From JADKIH01 sp043747595 (GTDB taxonomy: Bacteria > Bacteroidota > Bacteroidia > AKYH767-A > 2013-40CM-41-45), in the NCBI GenBank assembly GCA_043747595.1, contig JAYTOX010000091.1:1-46025 (forward strand): a stretch of 46,025 nt of DNA, in the 5' to 3' direction. Below the pieces are notes generated by a model that was not told where the DNA came from, made no database searches, and worked only from the letters and a program-made list of their open reading frames with translations. Below, piece after piece: positions 15,384 to 23,618 of this stretch. How positions within the stretch are numbered: the first letter of the stretch is position 1; the number at the start of each line of letters is the position of its first letter. The translations under genes were made by a program, and so were the position numbers.

Positions 15384-16721
15384 TCAAACGCTTTCCAACA
15401 ACCTATAATAATGCTTTACATCTTTAATAGACGAAGGATTGGTTACGTATTCTTCAAACTCTTTTCTGAAATGACGAATGGCACTGGCTACTGGCCATGC
15501 GGCGGCGTCGCCGAGTGGACAAATAGTTTTACCTTCTATCTTCGACTGTATTTCCCATAGTAAATCGACATCTTTTAATGTTCCATGCCCGTCGAGAATT
15601 TTGTGAAGTATCTTTTCCATCCAACCTGTTCCTTCTCTACACGGCGAACATTGTCCGCAACTTTCATGATGATAAAAGCGTGTAAAATTCCACAAGTTTT
15701 TTACGATGCTCGTTGTTTCATCCATCACTATAAACCCGCCGGAACCTAACATACTTCCGGTTGCAAATCCTCCATCAGCCAACGACTCATACGACATTAA
15801 TCGCGGTTCGCCGGCTGCGGTTTTTAAGATCAACTCTGCAGGAAGAATGGGAACTGAAGAACCTCCAGCCACAACTGCTTTTAAATTTCTTCCACCTTTC
15901 ATTCCTCCGCAATACTCTTCGCTGTTTAAAAATTCTTCGACAGGCAATCCTAATTCAATTTCATAAACTCCCGGTTTATTGATATGTCCGCTCGCCGAAA
16001 TTAATTTGGTACCTGTACTTTTTCCTATTCCTATTTTTGCATATTCTTCGCCGCCATCGTTTATGATTGGAACAACAGCCATGATTGTTTCTACATTATT
16101 TACAACTGTCGGACAACCATATAATCCGGCGATAGCAGGAAATGGTGGTTTGATTCGCGGGTTACCTCGCTTGCCTTCGAGCGATTCGAGTAATGCTGTT
16201 TCTTCGCCACAGATATATGCTCCTGCTCCTACTTGCACATACAAGTCGAGCGAGTAATCGGTTCCTAAAATATTTTTGCCTAACCATCCATTTGCATACG
16301 CTTCATCGATGGCTTGTTCTAAAATTCGTGCAACATAAAAATATTCACCTCGAATATAAATGTAGGAAGTGTTAGCGCCTAATGCAAAACTGGAAGTGAT
16401 CATCCCTTCAATTAAAAAATGCGGATGACGTTCCATTAAGTAACGATCTTTAAAAGTTCCCGGCTCCGATTCATCGGCATTACAAACGAGATAGCGCGCT
16501 ACTCCCGGTGGCTTCGCAAGAAAACTCCATTTCATTCCGGTTGGAAAACCCGCTCCTCCCCTTCCACGTAGTCCCGATTTTTTTACTTCTTCAACAATGG
16601 CTTCGGGAGTCATTGTCTTTATTGCTTTTTCAACAGATGTGTAGCCGCCGTTGTTACGATATACGTCGTACGTATGGCAATTGGCAAGGTGATCGTTTTT
16701 TAAAAGTAGTTTCTTTCCCAT
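15384..16721 (-). CDS. nuoF: NADH-quinone oxidoreductase subunit F (NADH/FMN binding)
   Basis: 445 residues. NuoF oxidises NADH, holds FMN and passes electrons to cluster N3. The glycine-rich NADH/FMN site 'GRGGAGFPTGMKW' lies at residues 53-65, 'CGEETALLESLEG' at 171-183, and the 4Fe-4S ligands are Cys355, 358, 361 ('CGQCSPCREG') and Cys401. Its start overlaps the nuoE stop by one base (TGATG), pointing to translational coupling. The inserted element begins 23 bp after its stop codon. Confidence 0.97.
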   Translation of the reverse strand: MGKKLLLKNDHLANCHTYDVYRNNGGYTSVEKAIKTMTPEAIVEEVKKSGLRGRGGAGFPTGMKWSFLAKPPGVARYLVCNADESEPGTFKDRYLMERHPHFLIEGMITSSFALGANTSYIYIRGEYFYVARILEQAIDEAYANGWLGKNILGTDYSLDLYVQVGAGAYICGEETALLESLEGKRGNPRIKPPFPAIAGLYGCPTVVNNVETIMAVVPIINDGGEEYAKIGIGKSTGTKLISASGHINKPGVYEIELGLPVEEFLNSEEYCGGMKGGRNLKAVVAGGSSVPILPAELILKTAAGEPRLMSYESLADGGFATGSMLGSGGFIVMDETTSIVKNLWNFTRFYHHESCGQCSPCREGTGWMEKILHKILDGHGTLKDVDLLWEIQSKIEGKTICPLGDAAAWPVASAIRHFRKEFEEYVTNPSSIKDVKHYYRLLESV

Positions 16722-17263
16722 CAGTTCTTCGCCTCCGCTTTATCTGTATATGCTTTCCGCTTGTTATCGCTACGAAAACGTTCAACTAAATTATCTACTT
16801 TTTCGAGTGTAAGATTTTCATAGTAATCGGCGCCAACTTGCATCATAGGTGCTGTTCCGCATGATCCTAAACATTCAACCGATTTCAACGAGAACATTCC
16901 ATCGGCAGTTGTGCTTCCTGTTTTGATGTTTAACTTTTTCTCGAGATGACCAATAACATCTTCTGCTCCCAGTAACCAGCAAGAACTAGTTCTGCAAACT
17001 TCAATTACACATTTTCCAACCGGTTTTAAATTGAACATCGAATAAAACGAAGCTACTTCATAAACTTCTACTGGTTGAATTTTTAAAATCGATGCAACAT
17101 AATCCATTACATCGGAGCTTAGCCATCCATCAAATTCTGCTTGTGCAATATGCAGTATCGGAATTAATGCCGACTTATGTTTTCTTTCAGGGTAACGTTT
17201 CATCATACGCTGTACAAGCGTAAGTGAGTCGTCACTGAATTTTATTTCTTTACCGTTATTCAT
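16721..17263 (-). CDS. nuoE: NADH-quinone oxidoreductase subunit E
   Basis: 180 residues. The thioredoxin-like 2Fe-2S protein partners NuoF in the NADH dehydrogenase module. The four ligands are Cys90, Cys95 ('CRTSSC'), Cys131 and Cys135 ('CLGSC'), the normal CX4C/CX3C arrangement. The N-terminal helical part includes 'YPERKHKSALIPILHIAQ'. It follows nuoD by 31 bp and is coupled to nuoF by a one-base overlap. Confidence 0.96.
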   Translation of the reverse strand: MNNGKEIKFSDDSLTLVQRMMKRYPERKHKSALIPILHIAQAEFDGWLSSDVMDYVASILKIQPVEVYEVASFYSMFNLKPVGKCVIEVCRTSSCWLLGAEDVIGHLEKKLNIKTGSTTADGMFSLKSVECLGSCGTAPMMQVGADYYENLTLEKVDNLVERFRSDNKRKAYTDKAEAKN

Positions 17264-17294
17264 TTTAATTCGGTCAATTTCTTTTTAATAAATA

Positions 17295-18503
17295 TTATGC
17301 GTCGAGTTCTCCTGCAATTATATTCATAGAACTCATCGTCAAAATTGCATCACTTAGAAAAGATCCTTTGATCATTTCTTTATAAGCTTGGTAATAAATA
17401 TAGCAAGGGCGACGGAAATGCAAACGGAAAGGTTGGCGGCCGCCATCACTCATCAAATAAAATCCTAACTCTCCATTTCCTCCTTCTACGCAATGATAAA
17501 CTTCGCCTTTCGGTACATCTGTTTCTCCCATTACAATTTTGAAATGATAAATCAACGCTTCCATGTTATTGTACACATCTTCTTTGGGAGGTAAATAAAA
17601 CGATGGAATGTCGGCGTGAAAAGTTGTTTTGTCTTGAATCTTCTCAATTTTATCTATTGCTTGTTGAATGATAGAAAGACTCTGCCACATTTCTTCTTCA
17701 CGAACCATAAAACGATCGTACGTATCGCCATTCGTTCCAATAGGAATTTCAAAATCAAATTCCTGATACGATGAATATGGATTCATTACTCGTACATCAT
17801 AATCAACTCCGGCAGCACGAAGATTTGGTCCGCTGAAGCTATAATTCAATGCACGCTCTGCACTAATTGGTCCGCAACCAATGGTGCGGTCCATAAAAAT
17901 GCGATTGCGCACAAGTAATTTTTCAAATTCTTTTAACCCTGCAGGCAATTCTTTTAGAAGATGCTTTATTTTCCTCCATACTATTTCATTGAAGTCTCTT
18001 TCGAAACCACCAATACGTCCTATGTTTGTTGTTAGTCGCGCCCCACAAATTTCTTCATAGATCTCATAGATAAATTCACGCCACTGGTACACGTATAAAA
18101 ATCCGGTCATAGCTCCGGTATCTACACCAATTACGCTATTGCAAATTAAATGATCGGTAATTCGCGCAAGCTCCATCATTATTACACGCATATACTCAAC
18201 GCGCTTAGGAAGTTCGGCTCCAATTAATTTTTCTACCGTCATGTGCCAACCCATATTGTTGATTGGCGATGAACAATAATTCATTCGATCGGTAAGTGTT
18301 GTGATCTGATAAAACGGTTTATGCTCTGCAAGCTTTTCAAACGCACGGTGTATATAACCAATTGTAGATTCAGAATCAACAATGATCTCTCCATCCATCG
18401 TCAACACATTTTGAAAAATTCCATGTGTAGCGGGATGAGTGGGGCCAAGGTTCAGCGTGGTATACTGCTTTTTATTTTCTTGTGATGCTGTAGGTACTTC
18501 CAT
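17295..18503 (-). CDS. nuoD: NADH-quinone oxidoreductase subunit D (49 kDa)
   Basis: 402 residues from the ATG at 18501-18503; an in-frame TTG eight codons earlier is less likely. NuoD forms the quinone-reduction site with NuoB. 'LNLGPTHPATHG' near residues 18-29 carries the conserved histidines at the quinone headgroup. 'RIGGFERDF' and 'GCGPISAERALNYSFSGPNL' are also typical of the family. The C-terminus is the usual 'FLSDAILTMSSMNIIAGELD-' type ending. It is not fused to NuoC, unlike in E. coli. Confidence 0.96.
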   Translation of the reverse strand: MEVPTASQENKKQYTTLNLGPTHPATHGIFQNVLTMDGEIIVDSESTIGYIHRAFEKLAEHKPFYQITTLTDRMNYCSSPINNMGWHMTVEKLIGAELPKRVEYMRVIMMELARITDHLICNSVIGVDTGAMTGFLYVYQWREFIYEIYEEICGARLTTNIGRIGGFERDFNEIVWRKIKHLLKELPAGLKEFEKLLVRNRIFMDRTIGCGPISAERALNYSFSGPNLRAAGVDYDVRVMNPYSSYQEFDFEIPIGTNGDTYDRFMVREEEMWQSLSIIQQAIDKIEKIQDKTTFHADIPSFYLPPKEDVYNNMEALIYHFKIVMGETDVPKGEVYHCVEGGNGELGFYLMSDGGRQPFRLHFRRPCYIYYQAYKEMIKGSFLSDAILTMSSMNIIAGELDA

Positions 18504-18544
18504 CTTATTTTTTTGAATGATCAGCAATGATCAAACATCTACTT

Positions 18545-19075
18545 TTAGTTTAATTTTTTATAACCTGCACGTTCACGACCAAATAATAGATCGTCTTTAT
18601 CGTAACGTGTTTGGTCTTCTACCGGATATTCTTTTCTCATCGGGTGATAATCCATATCTTCTACATTTAAAATGCGTATCATTTTCGGATGTCCGTTAAA
18701 GCGGATACCATAAAAATCGAATGCCTCTCGCTCCATCCAATTAGCTCCCGAGAAAAGAGGAATAAGTGAATCGAAATGTAAATCGTTTAACGTTGTATAA
18801 GCTTTAAATCGAATGCGAAGATTAAAAACTAAACTATGCAATTGATACATCATCGCGAATGGCTTTGGCTCATCTGGAAGATGAATGCCACACGCTGTAG
18901 TGAGATATCGAAATTGAAATCGCTCGTCTTCGAATAAAAATGTAAAAAGTGGAAGTAGAATACTTTTATCGATTGTATAAACTGTAATATCGAATTGCGT
19001 TTCTTGAGAAAGTATTTTCTCTCCGAATTTTTCTTTGATAGCCTCAGAAATCTGCTCTATTGTAGGAGTATCCAT
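18545..19075 (-). CDS. nuoC: NADH-quinone oxidoreductase subunit C (30 kDa)
   Basis: 176 residues. This subunit of the peripheral arm packs against NuoD. The family signature is present in 'SGANWMEREAFDFYGIRFNGHPKMIRIL', seen as 'WMEREAFDFYGI' near residues 112-123, followed by 'DYHPMRKEYPVED'. It follows nuoB by 6 bp and precedes nuoD by 41 bp. The sequence ends shortly after the signature, as expected for a separate NuoC. Confidence 0.95.
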   Translation of the reverse strand: MDTPTIEQISEAIKEKFGEKILSQETQFDITVYTIDKSILLPLFTFLFEDERFQFRYLTTACGIHLPDEPKPFAMMYQLHSLVFNLRIRFKAYTTLNDLHFDSLIPLFSGANWMEREAFDFYGIRFNGHPKMIRILNVEDMDYHPMRKEYPVEDQTRYDKDDLLFGRERAGYKKLN

Positions 19076-19081
19076 TTATTA

Positions 19082-19642
19082 TTATTCTATACCGTAAGAA
19101 GCAAGAAGCTGTTTATATTCGGGAGAGTTACGACGACGCAACGATTCATTCTGAATTAATTCTTGAATGCTCATTACACCTTGTAAAATTTGTTCCGGAC
19201 GTGGAGGACAACCTGGAACATAAACATCTACCGGAATAATGTGATCGATACCTTGAAGTACAGAATATGAATCGAATATTCCACCACTCGAAGCACATGC
19301 ACCAACGGACAAAACCCATCTTGGTTCTGCCATTTGTTCGTACACCTGACGAAGTACTGGTCCCATTTTTTTTGCAATCGTTCCCATCACCATTAATAAA
19401 TCGGCTTGACGAGGAGAAAAACTTAAGCGCTCCGAACCGAAGCGAGCTAGATCGTATGTTGATGACATGGTCGACATAAACTCAATTCCGCAACACGATG
19501 TGGCAAAAGGTAAAGGCCAAATGGAATTTTTTCTTGCTAAACCAACTACTTTGTCGAGCGACGTGGCAAAAAATCCCGGACCTTCGAATCCTTCCGGAGC
19601 TTTAACGATATCGATCTTCGACGCTGTTTGTATATCTTTCAT
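19082..19642 (-). CDS. nuoB: NADH-quinone oxidoreductase subunit B (cluster N2)
   Basis: 186 residues. NuoB holds cluster N2, the last electron carrier before quinone. Ligands Cys50 and Cys51 ('TSCCGIEFM'), Cys116 ('GACASSGG') and Cys145 ('PGCPPRPE') are all present. 'MVMGTIAKKMGPVLRQVYEQM' is a family segment. The C-terminal extension after residue 160 is short. It lies 20 bp after nuoA. Confidence 0.97.
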   Translation of the reverse strand: MKDIQTASKIDIVKAPEGFEGPGFFATSLDKVVGLARKNSIWPLPFATSCCGIEFMSTMSSTYDLARFGSERLSFSPRQADLLMVMGTIAKKMGPVLRQVYEQMAEPRWVLSVGACASSGGIFDSYSVLQGIDHIIPVDVYVPGCPPRPEQILQGVMSIQELIQNESLRRRNSPEYKQLLASYGIE

Positions 19643-19662
19643 TTTAATTGCTTTCTAATAAA

Positions 19663-20034
19663 TTATTCCCACTTAAGAGCACCTTTGCTAATGATATAGA
19701 AAAAGCCGGTAAGTAGTAAACCCATGAACATGAGCATTTCTAACAGTCCTTGAACGCCTAATGTTTTGAAATTGACTGCCCATGGATACATAAAAATAAC
19801 CTCCACATCGAATAAGACGAAGAGAATTGCAACGAGAAAATACTTGATAGAGAATGGAATACGTGCGTTGCCATGTGCTTCAATACCACATTCGAACGTG
19901 TCTAACTTAATCTTCGATTTACGTTTTGGACCCAAGAGATGAGTCGCGACCATCGTTGTAACTACAAAGCCCAGAGCCACAAAAAATTGGATAAGAATTG
20001 GTAGGAAATCGGTCGCTTGACTAGAATTGCTCAT
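19663..20034 (-). CDS. nuoA: NADH-quinone oxidoreductase subunit A
   Basis: 123 residues with three membrane helices, the first gene of the operon. 'KLDTFECGIEAHGNARIPFSIKYFLVAILFVLFDVEVIFMYPWA' contains the conserved loop with Cys and 'FECG', and the helix 'FLVAILFVLFDVE' with its acidic residues, next to the quinone chamber. A -7 promoter match lies about 40 bp upstream. Length is normal. Confidence 0.95.
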   Translation of the reverse strand: MSNSSQATDFLPILIQFFVALGFVVTTMVATHLLGPKRKSKIKLDTFECGIEAHGNARIPFSIKYFLVAILFVLFDVEVIFMYPWAVNFKTLGVQGLLEMLMFMGLLLTGFFYIISKGALKWE

Positions 20035-20071
20035 TTTACGCTAAAAATCAATATACGTTCATTATATGAAG

Positions 20072-20079
20072 CAAATTTA
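20072..20079 (-). promoter_or_regulatory. Putative -7 element of the nuo operon promoter
   Basis: On the minus strand the sequence is TAAATTTG, an exact TAnnTTTG match, ending about 37 bp before the nuoA start codon. No good -33 TTTG is seen at 19-21 bp, so the promoter is only half supported. Confidence 0.5.
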
Positions 20080-20527
20080 GGATTTTTTATAGCGCATAAA
20101 TTGGTTTTTATTCATTTTTTTTCAGCAGAAATAGGAGAAATAATGAAAGAGAAAACAGGATAAAATCCGATAACTAATTTGAACTTATACCCAAATCATA
20201 ATCAACCACTTACAAGTTTAAGATAATACTCTTACAAGGAATTTTATTTATAGACGGAAATCTTTTTAAAATATAATTTCCAATTAACCAGAGAATTTGA
20301 AGGCGAAAACTATCGTCGCCCTTCAACTATTTTGAATCGATTTACCCAAGAAAGAGTGAAAAAATAGTTGAGTTGCTTTAGAGATATTGATCAATTAGTA
20401 TCGTTTATCAGCTTTTGCAAATCGAGAAAGCTAAACGGTTTTGTTCAATCGACCTTCTACCTGAGTAAAAAACCGTTGACAAACCTGTTAATCCGGCCTA
20501 AAATGGACAATTGCTTTATAATTAAAC
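20080..20527. other. Intergenic region between divergent nuo and efflux operons
   Basis: About 450 bp without a gene. A perfect 10-bp inverted repeat is visible: CAACTATTTT at 20324-20333 with AAAATAGTTG at 20361-20370. Just before it a second imperfect hairpin pairs GAAGGCGA (about 20299) with TCGCCCTTC (about 20315). Neither has a T-run. They may be remnants, binding sites or RNA structure. Nothing else stands out. Confidence 0.4.
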
Positions 20528-20564
20528 TAAACACTTGTTTAAATTAAACACTTGTTTAAATTTG
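20528..20564 (+). promoter_or_regulatory. Promoter with two tandem 17-bp operators for the TetR gene
   Basis: The 17-mer TAAACACTTGTTTAAAT occurs twice without a gap, at 20528-20544 and 20545-20561. Each copy contains a dyad TAAACA-CT-TGTTTA. The first copy supplies the -33 TTG (20535-20537), and exactly 19 bp downstream is the -7 element TAAATTTG (20557-20564), which overlaps the second copy. Both operators therefore sit on the promoter itself. Autoregulation by the adjacent TetR protein is inferred. Confidence 0.75.
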
Positions 20565-20580
20565 TGCCGATTTTAAAAAC

Positions 20581-21222
20581 ATGACAAAGAAAGAATTGAT
20601 ACTGGAAACAAGTGAAGAGCTTTTTGCTGAATTTGGTTATACTGGTACTACTGTTCGCCATCTTGCTAAAAAAGCGGGAGTCAACATTGCCATGATCTCT
20701 TATTATTTCGGATCGAAAGAACAATTGTTTGCCGAACTGGTTGAATATCGCGCTTCCTTTTTACGCCTTAAGCTTCAAGATATTCAAAAGGAAATTACAA
20801 ATCCCATTGAACAAATTGAAAAAATGGTTGATGTATATGTTGACCGGGTTATGTCGCAGCAAAATTTTCACAGAATATTACATCGTCAAATTTCCATTCA
20901 AGCGGCTTCTGAGTTGAATGAAAGTATTATCAATATACTCATGAAGAATGTAAACGAAGTACGTAGAATAATTGAAGATGGAATAAAAAAAAATGTTTTT
21001 AGAAATGTTGATATAGAATTTGTGATACTCACTTTTTTCGGCGCAGTTGCTCACTTTGTTAACTCTTCTGTGCTAACAAAAAAATTACTTTCTATTCCCG
21101 GAAATAAACACATTAATGAATACCCGGAGATTCAAAACAGAATGAAATACTTCCTTACTGATCTACTCAAGCGATATTTAATTTCAGCTAATAACAACGA
21201 CAAACTGTTATCAAACTCATGA
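20581..21222 (+). CDS. TetR/AcrR-family repressor of the efflux operon
   Basis: 213 residues. The N-terminal helix-turn-helix is clear: 'LFAEFGYTGTTVRHLAKKAGVNIAMISYYFGSKEQLF' spans about 14-50, with 'GVNIAMISYYFG' as the recognition part. The C-terminal two thirds form the variable ligand-binding helical domain. It is the first gene of a four-gene operon; its stop overlaps the start of the TolC gene by 4 bp (ATGA). Two tandem palindromes cover its promoter about 17-50 bp upstream, so it most likely represses itself and the pump until a substrate binds. Confidence 0.92.
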   Translation: MTKKELILETSEELFAEFGYTGTTVRHLAKKAGVNIAMISYYFGSKEQLFAELVEYRASFLRLKLQDIQKEITNPIEQIEKMVDVYVDRVMSQQNFHRILHRQISIQAASELNESIINILMKNVNEVRRIIEDGIKKNVFRNVDIEFVILTFFGAVAHFVNSSVLTKKLLSIPGNKHINEYPEIQNRMKYFLTDLLKRYLISANNNDKLLSNS

Positions 21223-22550
21223 AAAAACGAATCCAATTTTTCACTTTCCTTTTCTCTCTTTGCATTTCTATTTTTTCAAATGCTCAAAGCGGAAAAGAAA
21301 TTCTAACGATCGATCAACTCATTAAAATTGGTCTCGACAGTAGCAAAGCACTTCGTCTTTCGGAAGCTAAGCTAGAATTAGCCAAGGCAAAATACAATCA
21401 GGCCCTCGATGCTGTGCTTCCTTCTGTGAAATTAAATGCAGGTTTCAATCGTCTTAGCGATATTGATCCACCGAAATTCCTATTCCCTGGCTCCTCTACT
21501 CCAGTAGCGTTGTTTCCTGTGTACGTAAATAATTATTCTGTAAGCCTTAGTGCTTCGGAAACTATTTTCTCCGGGTTCCGATTGAAATATGCAAAAGAAT
21601 CTACAAATCTTCTTCAGCAAGCTGCTAAATACGATTTCAAAAAAGATAAAGAAGAAATTGTTTTTAATTTAATCAGCGCCTATTTTAATATTTACAAATT
21701 AACAGCTTCTGAAAAAGTTGTAGAAGAAAATATTAAGCAAATCAACGAAAGAGTTCGAGTTACTCAGCGTGCACTTGATAACGGACTAGCTACACAAAAC
21801 GATGTACTCCGCTGGCAATTGCAATCGTCTAATCTTGAATTGACACAACTTGATATTCAAAACAATTTACAAGTTTCTAATTACAATTTAAAATTATTGT
21901 TGGGTTACGATGAAACTCGTTCATTCGAAATTGATTCTAACGAAGTTAATACCATTCGAAATATAACCGACATACAAAGTTATCTTGACTTAGCAGCAAA
22001 GAATAGAAACGATTTAAATGCAGCGGTCATACGATCAAATGCTTCGTTTAATAATTTCAAAATTGCGAAGAACAGTTATCTTCCGCGTATTTCCATTCAG
22101 GGCGAAGCATTAGATGCACGACCAAACCAACGCTTCATTCCTCCGGTAGATAAATTCAATTCAACATGGGCAGCAGGTATTTCATTGAATTGGGATTTAA
22201 TGAATCTCTATTCTAACCGTCATAATATTGATGAATTTCAGTCGTACTACGATCAATCAAAAATTGGTGTAAGCATATTGTCTGATGGTATAAAAGTAGA
22301 AGTAAACCAGAATTTTCTTGCTTACAATCAATCACTAAAAAAAGTTGAAGTAATGCTTAAGTCTGTTCAACAGGCACAGGAGAATTTTAGGCTTACCGAT
22401 TCTCGTTACAAAAATAATCTTGTTATCCTCAGCGAACTTTTAGAAGCCAATAATATTATTGTTCAATCTCAAATCAATTTGGAAATAGCAAAAGCAGATG
22501 TACAAATTGCTTATTATCGTTTATTAAAATCAACAGGAAATATTAAATAA
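21219..22550 (+). CDS. TolC-family outer-membrane efflux protein
   Basis: 443 residues. A signal peptide ends at about residue 22 ('SIFSNAQ'). The rest shows the two-fold repeated outer membrane efflux protein domain with long helical hairpins, for instance 'SKALRLSEAKLELAKAKYNQ' near residue 39 and 'LEANNIIVQSQINLEIAKADVQIAYYRL' near the C-terminus. TolC trimers form the exit duct through the outer membrane. The gene overlaps tetR by 4 bp and precedes the membrane fusion protein by 11 bp. Confidence 0.92.
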   Translation: MKKRIQFFTFLFSLCISIFSNAQSGKEILTIDQLIKIGLDSSKALRLSEAKLELAKAKYNQALDAVLPSVKLNAGFNRLSDIDPPKFLFPGSSTPVALFPVYVNNYSVSLSASETIFSGFRLKYAKESTNLLQQAAKYDFKKDKEEIVFNLISAYFNIYKLTASEKVVEENIKQINERVRVTQRALDNGLATQNDVLRWQLQSSNLELTQLDIQNNLQVSNYNLKLLLGYDETRSFEIDSNEVNTIRNITDIQSYLDLAAKNRNDLNAAVIRSNASFNNFKIAKNSYLPRISIQGEALDARPNQRFIPPVDKFNSTWAAGISLNWDLMNLYSNRHNIDEFQSYYDQSKIGVSILSDGIKVEVNQNFLAYNQSLKKVEVMLKSVQQAQENFRLTDSRYKNNLVILSELLEANNIIVQSQINLEIAKADVQIAYYRLLKSTGNIK

Positions 22551-22561
22551 GAAAACCAAAA

Positions 22562-23596
22562 ATGGAAACAGTAAAAAAGAAAAAGAAAATATTTCCCATT
22601 GTATTAATTACAGTTGTTATAATCGGAATCATATTCGGATTTTCAAAATACTTATATTCTCTTCATCATGAAGAAACAGACGATGCACAAATCGACAACG
22701 ACATTAGCCCTGTAATCTCACGTATAACAGGATACATTAGTGAAATTCGATTTGAAGAAAATCAATCTGTAAAAAAAGGAGATACGCTAGTATTGATCGA
22801 CAATAGAGACTTACTTATAAAACTTTCTCAAGCTGTTGCTGCTTTAGAAAACGCAAAAGCTACATTGAGCGTGGCAGAATCGAATGTTTCAACGGCTATC
22901 GCAAATTATGAGACTGCTAAATCGAATGCTGAGTCGGCTAAAATAAAAGTATGGAAGAGCACGCAAGATTTCGTTCGGTTTCAAAATTTAATAAATGAAA
23001 AAGCAGTAACTCAACAACAATTTGATGCGACAAAAGCCGAAAAAGAAACTGCCGAAGCTCAACAACAAATTGCAACTAAACAACAATCAGCCGCTTCATC
23101 TTTAGTAGATGCTGCCAAAAAACAAATTCTTGTTGCCAATGCAATGATCAATCAAAAGCAAGTAGATGTTGATTTTGCAAAATTACAAATGACTTTTGCT
23201 ACCATCCTTGCCCCTGCAAATGGAATTGCTTCAAAGAAAAATATCCAGCTTGGTCAATTAGTTAATGGCGGCACTCCTTTATTTGCTATCGTGGCTGATA
23301 GTAATTTATACGTTGTTGCAAATTTCAAAGAAACTCAATTAGAAAAAATGAATAAAGGAAATTCTGTTGATGTTATATTAGACGCTTTCCCTAAAACAAA
23401 ATTCGAAGGAACGGTTTATAGTTTTTCTGCTGTTACAGGTGCTAAATTTTCATTACTACCTCCCGATAACGCTACCGGAAACTTCGTAAAAGTGGTTCAA
23501 CGTATTCCTGTTAAAATAGCCTTGAAAGTTTCAGATGCTTTCAAAGATAAACTTCGTCCGGGTATGTCTGTAAAAGTATCCGTTCGCATCGATTAA
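22562..23596 (+). CDS. HlyD/EmrA-family membrane fusion protein
   Basis: 344 residues. One N-terminal membrane anchor (about 10-32) is followed by the biotinyl-lipoyl-like segment 'DDAQIDNDISPVISRITGYI' and 'VKKGDTLVLIDNRDL', a long Ala/Gln-rich coiled-coil hairpin (about 80-205), the second lipoyl half ('ILAPANGIASKKNIQLGQLV') and a beta-barrel ending 'LRPGMSVKVSVRI'. The anchor and the 'DDAQID' signature fit EmrA. It bridges the inner-membrane pump and TolC in the periplasm. Confidence 0.93.
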   Translation: METVKKKKKIFPIVLITVVIIGIIFGFSKYLYSLHHEETDDAQIDNDISPVISRITGYISEIRFEENQSVKKGDTLVLIDNRDLLIKLSQAVAALENAKATLSVAESNVSTAIANYETAKSNAESAKIKVWKSTQDFVRFQNLINEKAVTQQQFDATKAEKETAEAQQQIATKQQSAASSLVDAAKKQILVANAMINQKQVDVDFAKLQMTFATILAPANGIASKKNIQLGQLVNGGTPLFAIVADSNLYVVANFKETQLEKMNKGNSVDVILDAFPKTKFEGTVYSFSAVTGAKFSLLPPDNATGNFVKVVQRIPVKIALKVSDAFKDKLRPGMSVKVSVRID

Positions 23597-23618
23597 TTTA
23601 TTTAATTGAACAATTACC

